Of a stretch of DNA of 64,000 nt, positions 50,277 to 61,707 are shown piece by piece. The position numbers and the translations under genes are program-made. The notes beneath the pieces are model-generated. The model was not told where the DNA came from. It worked only from the letters and a program-made list of their open reading frames with translations, and did not search any database. This stretch comes from Corynespora cassiicola (Eukaryota; Ascomycota; Dothideomycetes; Pleosporales; Corynesporascaceae). The stretch is from positions 2,852,001-2,916,000 of the forward strand of contig JAEUWY010000001.1 in assembly GCA_022059125.1 (NCBI GenBank), given 5' to 3'. The number at the start of each line of letters is the position of its first letter. Positions within the stretch are counted from its first letter, which is position 1.

Positions 50277-52061
50277 TTGGGAAGCGCGCCGTCCACATTT
50301 TCTTCATATACCCGGTTTTGGATTCGGAGTTGAGAGAGATGGGTTCTCGAGTTTGGAGCATCTGTTTCGTCTATGGATGAGTGTAAGATCACATCAGCAT
50401 ACGAAATTGTGTAGCATGTATGCAATCTGTTGCTTGGCGAAGAACAAGCCTCTCTTGTCTTGGATGTGGTGATTTGATTTCGAAACGATATTCGACTTAT
50501 CCGCCCAATCTCATCAAGGCTGGGTCGCACTGAGAATCAAGCTGTAGCTACCCCAGCCAAGACGTAGGCTAAGCCAGATGGCATTTTCGAACCATCTAGC
50601 CGGCCATTGCCTAGTCTTGGGGCCATAGTGGATGTGTTCCCCACCCATGTGTAAATCCAGGTCGTGCATGGAGGTGCTGGCGCAGAGATATCTCTGCGAC
50701 ATATCAACAGAGAGTATCCGCCTTGGTGCGTTCTCAGCTGCTCGTTAACTTTGCCAAGGGAGATTAAGGGTCGTCCACCTTCTTGGCTTGTGGCTGAAAA
50801 GTGTGGGAGTGCGTCCGCGTGGAGATGAAAAATCAGTCCAGATTATTGTGCCAGTAGTAGTTGCGTTAGGTCGTACCATCACACGAGAGTGAAATGTTCC
50901 AGCCCAACACCCACGCTATCGTGGAGGATGGAGTCGCCCACGGCTCCGATTATCGCTAAGGACTGGTAGAAGCGTGGAGTGGACAACTGCGCCCACGTTG
51001 TGCATGTCGGGGCCAGAAAAAGTGAGGGGTCTATTTGCCCACGAAGAGAATCTAAAAAAATGACAGACACAGTCGTGTCCCATGTGCTGGCAGTGGGCAG
51101 GGACCGAAGAAACGGAACCGGACATCGGTCAAGGGGAGAAGAAGAAATATGGTGGCTGGTATGGGGCTTGCAGATGGCATGCTCCAGTATACGCACCGCC
51201 CGTGGGGTATGGGTCAAATCCTCCCGCAGTGGGCCAGCCGAAGCTACAAGGACTCCACGGCAAAAAAAAAGTGTGTGCCAAAGGGAAGATGCCACCAAAT
51301 CGTCCAACGCTCGGTGGTCCCTCCGCGGAGCACGTCTCATCAAGCTCACGAGACGAGCTTGGGTGAATCAAGCGCAGGCTCAAGACTCCGGTAACCGGCT
51401 GCCCTCGTCCCCCATGTGCAAGCAATGCCGAGATCTGACATCGTCTTGTTACTACACGGATTCCACCCTGGAGACGAACTGCTGTGGACCGGGGTGCCGT
51501 CTCCGAGATCGCAACAATTCATGGGCAAACTGTGTCATTTCGGCCTGTCTAAGGCGTGACCTCGGCGCGCGTTTAGGCAGGCCGTGAAGGTGCAAGCGAG
51601 CACAGGCGGCAGAAGACTCCCTCGCCCTCGTCCTTATCAGCTTGGGCCGTCGCTATCTTTGCTTGGCGCCGTTGAGGCTCGCCCATGTGTTTGTCGATCG
51701 GCCACACGAGGGACGCGGCAGCCGGCGAATCAGACGGCGACGGAGGGCTGACATGACAAAGGCCCAGCGCTCCTTATCAGCCCGCACGTGACACGCTCAA
51801 CCACTCCCCACACCAGCCCCCGGCATCCAAGGCCTGAGCGACCCGCGCCAACATCCTCCAGCCCACCGGCCCGCCGCCGGCCGCCGGTGGCGAGCCCTGG
51901 CCCCAAGACAGATTTCCGCGCAATCGAGACGACATTTGCCCATTGGAATGACACGGCTATCTGTGGCCAATCATGGCCCGCCTGTTGGGGATGAGCTCGC
52001 GAGCCCATCCTGGTGCACGAGATACCTGGGCCGTGTATAGATATCGCCGTGCACTTCTCCT
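50277..52061. promoter_or_regulatory. 1.8 kb upstream region of urea permease with GATA sites
   Basis: Two identical CTTATCAG sequences, the complement of GATAAG, lie at 51633-51640 and 51773-51780, 422 and 282 bp before the permease start. This fits AreA/NIT2-type nitrogen regulation of a urea transporter. The rest of the stretch contains only chance ORFs. Confidence 0.55.
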
Positions 52062-54477
52062 ATGGAGTCCCGTTTTCAGACCCCAACTTCAGTCAACATG
52101 ACTCTTTTTGCCAGAGCGGGTATTCAGACGCCCACGGGGCCTGTTCATACGCCATTGAACCAGGGATGGGGCTATGGAATCGTTTTGGGCATTGGCTTCC
52201 TCTTTGCCTTGGGAATGGTACTTTTTTTTTTTTTACCCTTTTATTTTCCAATGTATGTGCTGGTGGTACACTTGCTAATTGTAACTAGGTCCTCACCACA
52301 TGGGTACTCAAGCGCTACAACAATGAACTCCAAACTTCGGAGATGTTTTCTACGGCCGGAAGAACTGTCAAGTCTGGTCTCGTCGCCTCTGCCGTTGTTT
52401 CGTCATGGACCTGGGCGGCCACTCTTTTGCAGAGTTCATCGGTCGCTTTCCGATACGGAGTCTCGGGACCTCTGTGGTACGCGGCTGGCGCGACTGTCCA
52501 AATTTTGCTCTTCGCGACCGTCGCCATTGAATTGAAGCGCCGCGCTCCGAATGCTCACGTATGTACCGTAGCACATCCGATCGACCGAATCCCAGCTAAT
52601 TGGTCCAGACCTTCCTTGAGGCTGTCCGCGCCCGCTATGGAACTGCTACGCATTTCGTCTTCATCGCCTTTGGCCTTTTCACAAACATCCTGGTCACGGC
52701 CATGCTGTTGACCGGTGGCTCGGCCGTCGTTTCTGCCCTGACTGGCGTTCCCACTGCCGCGGCTTGTTTCCTGTTGCCATTGGGTGTCGTCATCTACACC
52801 ATGTTTGGAGGAATCAAGGCTACCTTCCTCACCGACTATGTCCACACCGTCATTCTGCTCATCATCCTCCTCACCTTTGCCTTCACCACCTATGCGACTG
52901 GCGAGAGGCTCGGATCGCCCAGGGCCGTGTACGACTTGCTCACCGAGGCCGCTGCTGCCAACCCTGTCGAGGGCAACGCCGGGGGAAGTTACTTGACGAT
53001 GAGGTCAAAGGAGGGCGCCATTTTCTTCGTCATCAACATTATTGGAAACTTTGGAACCGTTTTTTGTGACAATGGATGTGAGTTGATCTTGGCCATTTTT
53101 GGAGGCTCGTACTCACGGTTCCAGACTACAACAAGGCCATTGCTGCTTCTCCAGTCCACGCCCTCCCCGGTTACATCATGGGCGGACTTAGCTGGTTCGC
53201 GATCCCTGTGAGTAGCCCATCTCTATACAAACGACCTGGCTGATTCTGAATAGTGGCTCTGCGCTACCACCATGGGTCTTGCGGCTCTGGCATTGCAAAA
53301 CAACCCCGCATTCCCTACTTATCCCAACCCCATGGATGAGGCTAGTGTCAGCGCCGGTCTCGTTCTCCCGTACGCAGCCACTGCAATTCTCGGCTCCGGT
53401 GGTGCTGTTGGCACCCTGCTCATCGTCTTCATGGCCGTGACCAGCGCGTTCTCCGCCCAGCTCATCGCCGTCTCCTCTATTTTCACCTACGACATCTACA
53501 ACACCTACATCAACCCCAAAGCCGAGGGAAAGCGTCTCGTGTACATCTCTCACGCCTGTGTCGCCGCTTTCGGGCTCATCATGGCCGGATTCTCGACGGG
53601 ACTTTACTACGCCGGCATCAGCATGGGATATCTGTACCTGCTTATGGGCGTCATCATCTCCTCTGCTGTCCTGCCCGCGACCCTGACTCTAATGTGGAAC
53701 AAGCAGAACTGGTGGGCCGCCACGCTCAGCCCCGTCCTCGGCCTCTGCTGCAGCATCATTGCCTGGCTGGTGACGACGGCCAAGCTCAACGACGGCGTCA
53801 TCAACGTCGCGACCTCTGGCGCAAACAACCCCATGCTGGCAGGCAACGTCGTAGCCCTCCTCTCCCCCGCCATCTTCATCCCGCTCTTCACCTTTGCCTT
53901 TGGCGCCGGTACGTTTCCCCCCCCCACCCCACCCTTTCCAACCCAATCAAACGTTTCCTTCTCCGCCCGCTGACTCTACCCAGACAACTACGACTGGGTG
54001 TCGATGAAAATGATCCGCCTCGTCGACGACTCGGCCATCGCCAACGCCGAGCACGTCGACCTCGAAGCCGTCCTCGGCCGCCACTCCGCCCTCTCCCCCG
54101 CCGAAGAGGAAGCCGAGCAAGCCAAGCTCTTCCGCGCCTCCAAAATCGCAAAGTACACCACCGCCACCATGACCATCGTCCTGCTCGTCCTCTGGCCCAT
54201 GCCCCTCTACGGCACCGGCTACGTCTTCTCCCTGCCCTTCTTCTCCGGCTGGGTCATTGTAGGAATCATTTGGCTAATGTGCTCCACGTTTGCCGTCGGC
54301 GTGTATCCGCTGTGGGAAGGAAGGCATAGTTTGAGACATACGTTTGTGAGTATCTACAAGGATGTTACCGGCCAGAGGAAGCCGGCGAAGAGGAGCGCAG
54401 TGGTGGAGGGGAGAGGTGGGAGTGAGACGGGGAGTGAGCATGTCAAGGAGACTGCCAAGATGGAGGGGGAGAAGTGA
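52062..54477 (+). CDS. Urea active transporter, DUR3 family (sodium:solute symporter fold)
   Basis: Plasma-membrane high-affinity urea/proton symporter, nitrogen-scavenging. Six exons (52062-52217, 52289-52558, 52609-53077, 53125-53207, 53254-53908, 53984-54477) give 708 residues; all junctions keep frame. A second ATG at codon 13 is a possible start. The N-terminal [23 protein letters not shown], then the [21 protein letters not shown] block (SSS-family helix 2), [39 protein letters not shown] and [14 protein letters not shown] are DUR3 hallmarks. About 14-15 transmembrane segments fill the protein, with a basic C-terminal tail. Two GATA-type sites upstream support nitrogen control. Confidence 0.95.
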
Positions 54478-57304
54478 AATGGGGACGAGAACCAAAAAAA
54501 AAAAATGTTTTGTGGGGTGGTTTCGAGGGAGGGGGGGCGCGATTTGATACCAATTTGCTTCAGCTAGGATGGAGGGGTAATGATGATGTTTTGTTGAGAT
54601 GATGTGTGTGTGCCATGTCTGCGGATACACTAGTGAAATAATTGAGGCCTAGATGAAAAAATCAAGGAGTAATGGGAAATAATGGTGGAAGTGCGCGTCG
54701 GCTCTGCATGTTTTGTTGAGTTGACGGGCATGTGAATTGCGCACAACAAGTAGTGAGAGTGATATAATGCGGTGACAAGATGGGGAGGGGGACTAGGGCA
54801 CGCTTTCACGCAATGGGATTTCAAGATGTCGTGAGAGGGGGAGGGTAACCACAGATGTGGTGATGGAGTGGGGAAAGTACTCTGGCGTAGTGCGAGTGAT
54901 TGGCGCATCAAGAGGGTAGGAAATACGTATTCAGTTGGGCGAGTGCTTCGTAGTAATACCTACGATGAGGAATGTAGCAAACTTGGTGAGCACATGTTCC
55001 GTGGTTCGTAGGGGTCAGCAACCGTAGTGATACCTAGGTGCGTACCTCGGTAGAGCGAGAGAAAGCGCCTCAACGCCAAGCTACTATACGCATCACGCAC
55101 ACTGGCACAGGCACTGTACGAAATTCATAAACTTGCTCTTTGTTTACCATTTTGCTCCAACCTTCCTGAATAGGTAGGTGCCTGCAAAAAACGTAGAAAG
55201 TAGCGGTTTGTGACGAGTATAAACGCCAAGGCTTCTCGGCTTCTTCACACCTTTCCACACCTTGTGTACATTTAAATGCCCTTTTGTGGACTGGATCTCT
55301 GGCCTGTAGCTGTGGTTTGCTTTCTCCCCGGAGAGTGTAATATTATAATTTAGCGGCGTACAATTAAACAAAGACTGTAAATACCTATAGATGAACTGCA
55401 TTCTGATTAAGATACAGCCTTCCTAAATAGGCAGGTACCTAGAAGGCGTAGAAAGCAGAAGTCTAAGCCTGAAGCCTAAAGGCTGAGGCTGCTACACTAT
55501 TTCCCACTCTGCACACACAAACATAAACATACGACAGAATCTACAAATTCACTGTGTTCTAAACGAGAATCCGACCTTCCTATATAGGCAGGTGCTTGAG
55601 AAGTGTGGAAAGTAGCAAACTTACCCTGCACCATCATCTTCGTAGTGATTCACCTCTTGAGGCCACAGATTCACTCTCCCCTAACTACCAGGGCCCTTCC
55701 CTCATTTAGAATTGGTGACCTTCCCGCTATCTACAATTTCCACGCCTACTTTATTATTAAAGTTTCAATCCTGAGTCAATATTCGATATTAACTCGAGAC
55801 GGCGTGCGCACCATTGTTCATGCGGCCATGCTTGATGGTACTAGCGACCAACATCCCATACCGTGCCGTGCCCTTGGAGAAACGCGCCCCATCACATCAA
55901 ATCGGACGCATATGGCTTCTAGCAAACAAGAACTGGGATTACAATGTTCTAGATAGATGTATTGTCGACCTAATGGTTGAAGCCAGCGCTCGGTGAGGAG
56001 TCTCGAGCCCTACACACCCAACCGCCATCTGACATGCACCCACGACGCACCTCGGACCACACATGAGAAGCCTCCTATCACGCCAGCATCGAACAATCAA
56101 GTTCCTGCGCTCATGCTCAAGTGCCGCCACTCAGGCATGTACAGCCCCCGCGCGCCGCCCCACAAAAGACAGCGGCGGTATCAGCACGTAGCGCTCCACC
56201 TCGCGCGCTAGTTAGAAACGGGCATGCGGTGCCAAATGAGCGCTGCGCGTGCGGTTTGCTTGCATGGATGGAGAATGAAGGACAGATGGACGCCGGCCAA
56301 AGTAGCTCAATTTGGCAGTACAGTAGTACATGAATCAGCGAGCGCCATGAGGTAGATGCTCAAATGCGGAGGTGAAATGGGAGACGATAGAGCTTGATGG
56401 CGGGGGCTCAAAGAGACATCAAAAGGTCAGGTTTAGGATCAGTTCCAGGTATTCAAAGTGCTGAGACAAAGGTGTCATTGGAGAGACTGCGTGTTACTCG
56501 CTACTACAGCAGCCCGAATCGATGGTGTGGCAATTCAAGATATTGACCAAAGACTTTGGTTACTCTGCCTGGAAGGCTAGAGATGGCACGAAAAGCCAGC
56601 TTAAGCAGGCAATACGTGTCCAGGATACACACGACAAGGCCAGGAGTAAGCTCATCCACGAGGCATGGCATCAACAATGCGCCTGGGCGCTTCCAGCGGC
56701 CGAAGCATTGATTTATTTGGGGGTTAATAATCTCGCTTTCGATGTTCGCGGGTTTCGTTGTTCGATATGCCGATTTTAAAGCGTTTGTCCCTTGTTCTAG
56801 AAAAAGAGCGCTGCCTGGAAGCCAAGATAGGTATCCGAACCCAGATCGCGTCGCCGGAAATATTGGACCTTGGTTGTAATCGAGAGAACATGCCGCATTT
56901 GGGTTATCGTAGGAACGGTCGGCATCGATCTAATTTCGAAATCGAACCTGCAATGTTAGACAATAGGCAATGGTAGGCCTATGTAACAGTAGCACTGTGT
57001 AAGCATCATGCAAACTCCAATTGGCACTCCCTAGCAGCACTGCGAAACCGAGAAGCTCGTGGCGGACGGAGCGGCGGAAGGGACAGAAGTTGGCAGGGCT
57101 GAATTTCGGAAAGCCTGGGCACGACGACCCAGCTATCTCGACTGCATCTAGTTGCTTGCTTTTAACCGACCTCGAAATGCATCAAAAGTCCCATTTCCTT
57201 ATCGTAACGAGGTTCCCCATGACAGTGTGAAGAATAAATGTCCGAAAGCCGTTAACTGCGCCAGCCCATGTCTGAACCTTCTCACTCCTCCGACTTTGCA
57301 CCGC
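54478..57304. other. 2.8 kb spacer with diverged repeats
   Basis: Between the convergent DUR3 and RPS28 genes. It is AT-richer near 54.9-55.8 kb, with three diverged repeat copies at 55161-55617. Longest ORFs are about 117 codons and carry no known domain. A CAATATTCGATATTA word at 55778 echoes the heptamer run at 28.6 kb. Confidence 0.6.
55161..55617 (+). repeat. Three diverged copies of a ~45-bp repeat
   Basis: Copies near 55161-55205, 55418-55460 and 55575-55617 follow CCTTCCT-(A/T)ATAGG(T/C)AGGT(G/A)C(C/T)T...GT(A/G)GAAAG(T/C)AG. About 40 bp before each copy is also loosely similar, so the original unit was longer. Could be an old transposon remnant. Confidence 0.6.
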
Positions 57305-57684
57305 TCATCGCAGACGCCTGGCTTCACGCTCGGACTCGAGGAGGCAGAGGATGTCGTTCTCGCGGACTGCGCGGCCGTGTTAGCTCAATCTTCCCCGCGC
57401 AATGTGTCTCCGGCGCTCTCGTACCTGGGCCCTTGACGTTACGGATGATGGAACGGGTGGTGTCGTCCATGAACTCGACGCGCACCTGAGTGACGCCACC
57501 GCGGGAACCTTGACAGCATGTTAGACGGGCGAATTCGTGCGCGATATCGACTTTTCGGGTTTCGTACCAGTGCGGCCAAGGACGCGGGTCACCTAGAGAC
57601 TGTTAGACATTTCTTCCTCCAGACCGGCGGCGGTTCCAGGCAGCATACCTTGACGAGCTTGACGGGAGCTTTTCCAGCATCCAT
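57305..57684 (-). CDS. RPS28: 40S ribosomal protein S28
   Basis: Small-subunit ribosomal protein at the mRNA exit/E-site region. Four exons on the minus strand, 57684-57649, 57592-57568, 57508-57425 and 57366-57305, encode 68 residues, the normal eS28 length. Exon 2 is only 25 nt. Introns are 56, 59 and 58 nt with canonical ends. Translated blocks: [48 protein letters not shown], and [19 protein letters not shown] ending in Arg. The eS28 signature ESEREAR is intact. The multi-exon structure hides it from simple ORF searches. Confidence 0.96.
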
Positions 57685-58231
57685 TTTGGCAGTTGTAGAG
57701 AGGTAGTCGGGCGTTGGAAGGTGGTATTCGTGGCGGTCGTTCGTGGATATCGGGAGCAGCGATGTGCGAATGCAAATTAAGCGAGTAGCTTGGCAATGTC
57801 GCCCCGGATTATTGGTCGGGCCGGCGCATTACTTGGCCCAACCACCACGACCATGATGACGAGTCCAAAGTGCTTTTACTGCATGGTTTCACTGTTTACA
57901 CTTTTTTGGTCGAATTGAGTGCTCGGTATGATGTGACTTCGATTTACGTGGACACTCTGCCATCTCCTTCCAGACCTAACCTGGTCGCTCCCAGCGTCTC
58001 ATGCATGAAGCCTTCGGTCTGACGACGAAGGGATGACTCACAAGTTCTACATGCCTGTCGCTCATGATTGAGCGCTGAATGGTCCATATTGGGTCGTGCT
58101 GACCGTTCATGCCGCTTATGCAATATTCCACCTCTGCTATCTGTTCACACTAGGCGGCCATGTACTATTAAATACCGAGCATTGGCCCAGCCTAGCGCGC
58201 TCAAGAGTAGCCTTTTATTTTATATGCAACA
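57685..58231. promoter_or_regulatory. Divergent promoter region of RPS28 and phosphotransferase-like gene
   Basis: 547 bp between divergent starts. It contains no recognisable gene. The part nearest RPS28 has a TTGTAGAGAGG-type 5' leader on the minus strand. Confidence 0.4.
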
Positions 58232-59438
58232 ATGTCGTCTTATTCTTCCTCTGAGATCAAGGACATTGAACTTTGGATACTTGATTGTCTTTCAGCCACC
58301 CCATATGCGTGCTCATCGCTAGAGCGTCTGCCGAATGGCACCACCAACTTTGTTTTTAGAGGGCATCTCTCAAACCTGCCTAGAATCGAAGGAGAAGGGA
58401 TAAGTAAAGATACTCAAACAGTGATCGTAAAATACATTGCTGAAAACCATGCTATGAACAAGAACTTTCTACTCGATAGGTCTCGAGCATCAGCGGAACA
58501 AAGCATGCTCCAACTCCTTCAAAAATTCCCTCCCATCACCACGAAAGATGCCATCCAATTCCAAACCCCAAACCTCCTCCATTTCGACCCAAACTCCAAC
58601 ATCCAAGTCCTCTCCGACTTCCCCAACTCCATCGCGCTCGTAGACCTGCTCCGAAACCCATCATCCCTCCTCGACCAACCCACCGCCTCCTCCCTCGGCC
58701 ACGCCCTCGGCCACTGGCTCCGCGCATTCCACACCTGGTCCTCCACGCACTCCCCCACGCTCTCGCAAGCCCTCGGCCCAACCCTTTCCACCCGCCACCT
58801 CAAGCGCCAAATAACCACCTCCACCCTCCTCCCCCTCCTCTCAACCCACTTCCCCCACCTCCTCGCCCCACACAAACACACCCTCGAGCAAGTCTGCAAA
58901 ACCCTCAACGACGAGGCGGAGCACGGCCCCGGAGAAGATTGGCACTTTGTACACGGCGACTTGTGGTCTGGAGTCCTCCCCTTCCCCTCCCCTTGTATCC
59001 CCCAAACGCCCCTGACACCCCGCCAGCATCCTCCTCTCCCCCCCACCACCGACGACGCTCCTGATCCTCGACTGGGAACTCGCACACCCCTCCCCGCCCT
59101 CCACCGACCTCGGCCAGCTAATCGGCGACCTGTACGAGCGCGCGCACTTCGACTCCTCGGCCGCGGCCTTGCACGTGCTGGAGTCGTTCTGCACCGCGTA
59201 CGGGGCGGTGGGGAGGGGGGTTGCGTGCCGGGCGGCGGTGCATGCGGGGATTTATTTGGCGTGTTGGGTTGCGCGGGGAAAGGCGGGTGGGGGGTGGGAG
59301 GGGCAGAGAGAGAGGGTGGAGGAGGGGGTGAGAGTTGGGGTGGAGTGGGTTGTTAGGGGGTGGGAGGGGGATGGAGGGTTTTTTGAGGGGGGATTGTTGG
59401 GGGGATTGTTTGGGGAGGAGAGCGTTGAGGGTGGGTGA
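58232..59438 (+). CDS. APH-like phosphotransferase (choline/aminoglycoside kinase fold), splice structure unclear
   Basis: The N-terminal part (MSSYSSSEIKDIELWILDCL...LPNGTTNFVFRG) and the VHGDLWSG block (nt 58951-58974), the phosphotransferase catalytic loop, place it in the APH family. Downstream, LILDWELAHP-PPSTDLGQLIGDLYE at about 59057-59135, with DWE replacing the kinase DFG-type metal site, lies in a different frame from the catalytic loop. The last part (ending ESVEGG, stop 59438) continues in that frame. So an intron must lie between 58970 and 59030, but no GT-AG pair gives the right phase while keeping HGDLWSGN intact. The likely acceptor is CGCCAG at 59023. The gene may be broken, use a non-canonical donor, or carry a sequence error. 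Substrate unknown. Confidence 0.6.
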
Positions 59439-59563
59439 GGTGGGATATCTGGGGGGTTTTGATACGCGCATAAGCAGGGTAGTGTTAGTGATTCAAACAG
59501 CAATACTTTTTTCGGCTCTTGCTATAAATTACTACTATATACACATGACTCCTATTCCTCATT

Positions 59564-61186
59564 CTACGGCGGCGGCAACGCACCCTCCCTCGGCGTCAAC
59601 CCATCGCACGGCGCCTCAAGCCTACTCTCAGCAATCGGCTGCGTGACCACATCCTCGTACCCAATCAGCACAGCCTGGCCCTGCGGCTCGTACGCCTCCC
59701 ATCCTAACTTGGGCAGTCCGTTGATGGGGTCCTCGGCAAACGCAAGCCAATAGTCCTGCATCTGGTGCGAGACGTCATACTGGAAGGGGGTCGAGGGCGT
59801 TCGGGCAATGTCGTGTGTGCCAAAGATGAGTGGCAGCTCTGAAGAGTGGTACGCGCCCTCCCACCACTGGGGCGCGATGTTGCTAAAGTTGCCGCCATAG
59901 AGGTAGCGGAAAGTAGTTGTGCTGGAGGCGTAGCGGTCGAGTGTCGTCTGGACTACGGGGCAGAGGAAGAGTTGGAGGGTCGTAGCGTTGGCAATGGCCT
60001 CGTCGGGGCCGTTCTCTTGGTCATAGGGAAGGAAAGGCTGGCCTTCGTGCGTCACCGTGCCGATGATGGCAGGCTTCTTGGTGTAGTTTCCGGCCAGGGC
60101 GCGAGCGGTGTAGTTGGAAAACTTGGTGCGGTTGTCGACAATGGGATTGAAGGACAATGCTGGAGTAGCGCCCGTGTCGGTGCGCGTCTTCAGGAAAGTG
60201 ACAATGTCGGTGGAGCTGACGTTCCTCAGGCAATCAATCTCGGCCTCGGCGCTCGAATTACCACATCCAAAGTGGTTGGCCACGAAGGTGAAGTTGGTGT
60301 GCGCGGGATCCACGGCGGTGAGGGGCAAATGGGAGCTGCCAGAGTTCATGATCAAGCTGGAAACGATTGGATCCTCGGGGTACGCAAAGTTGTAATTGTC
60401 AACCGAAATGGCTCCAGCAGACTGGCCCCACAGAGTGATACGGTCTGGGTCGCCGCCAAAGTTGGCAATGTTTGCTCGAACCCATTCGAGACCCAGTCGT
60501 TGATCAAGGAAACCAAGATTCTGCTCATCGTCCTTCAAGCCAGCTGCATTGGGGAAGCCAAATATGTTGAGTCGGTAGCTGCAGATGGTAAGCAAATGTA
60601 TGCACTTGAATCAATACAGAACATGGACCTACTTGATGCCCACTACAATGTGCTTCTGGCTCCTTTCAATCCATTGGGCGGGGAGCTGATACTCGATATG
60701 CCCGCTTCCCGTCTGAAAGCCGCCGCCATAGATCCAGGCAATGACGGGAAGGGACTCGTTGTGCTTCTTCTTCTGCTGCTGCTTCCACGGCGCCCACACA
60801 TTGACAACGAGGCACTCCTCGCCCGTCGTGTTCGCAGGCGTGACAAACTCCGGAGCATCCGTCAACCACACATTGGGCGCATTGCCCTCGAACTGAGGAC
60901 AACCAGGGCCGAACCTCGTGGCATCAATGCGCTCCTCCCTCGACTTTGCAACCGGCGGAAGCCACCTGCGCTCTCCCACGGGCTGCTCAGCAAACGGAAT
61001 GCCGAGGAACTGGGCTACGTGCGGAGTCGTGCCATTGACGAGCCCCGTGACCGGCCCAGAAGTAGTATCGATGGTGAGGTTGCCCACGGCAGTCACAGCC
61101 CGCGACTGGAGAAAGGCAACGAGCACAGCTGCTGCGAGGACCATGATGAAGAAAGGGGGTGGACGAAGACACAGCACGACGCTCAT
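59564..61186 (-). CDS. Type-B carboxylesterase/lipase (cholinesterase-like), secreted or membrane-anchored
   Basis: Ester hydrolase of the alpha/beta fold. Exons 61186-60633 and 60578-59564 (minus strand) flank a 54-nt intron; product 522 residues. The splice restores GINYRLNIFGFPNA, a family block. The N-terminal hydrophobic segment (MVLAAAVLVAFLQ from residue 15) is a signal peptide or anchor. The nucleophile is Ser in GQSAGAIS, with the acid probably Glu in GTVTHEGQPF and His in IFGTHDIA. The oxyanion loop YGGGFQTG and the N-terminal GIPFAEQPVGERRW block fit type-B esterases. Several N-x-S/T sites support secretion. Substrate not predictable. Confidence 0.92.
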
Positions 61187-61707
61187 CCGGGGTCGCCCTC
61201 GGTACTTGTACGCGATGAAAAATCCATCCAGCTAATGTCCGCACTCGCGCTTCCCACAGCCGGATCACTTAGGAGGCCAGCCGGGGCGCCATGACGAAAA
61301 ACTGGAGGATCGGCCAGAGGCCCATGGACCAGATTGGCGACTCGACAGCGATGCTTGGCCGGGCACGGCCGGCGAGGACGCGGAAATTGCGCCAGAAGCA
61401 GACAAGAGCGTGGCGCGGTGCTCCAGGCTTGCTATGCGGCGGTGGAGAAGGGGTCAAGGGCAGGCTGGAAACCGGGGATCGCGGCGTCGTGGCGATGATG
61501 GCCCGAGGTATACACAGAGCGCAGGTAAAGCGCGAGGCTGCGTGAGGGGTACGGATACTCGTGGCCAATGGGCCCGTGCGACCCACTCCCCCACGGCCTC
61601 TGGTAGCGGACATGTTATCCGCCGCTGGGGCTCTATAAGACGCGACGTCAGTGTGAGGTGACGAGGAGCCATCTCAGTGCAAACGACTCGAGCTATTGCA
61701 TACCACC
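61187..61707. promoter_or_regulatory. Divergent promoter region of esterase and dehydrogenase genes
   Basis: 521-bp spacer between divergently transcribed genes, so they could share control. GC-rich with no clear motif. A TATA-like CTATAAGACG lies at about 61632, near the dehydrogenase start. Confidence 0.4.

Noticed and set aside
59846..61294. 482-codon plus-strand frame
   Set aside because: Antisense to the type-B carboxylesterase, whose catalytic motifs and intron are intact.
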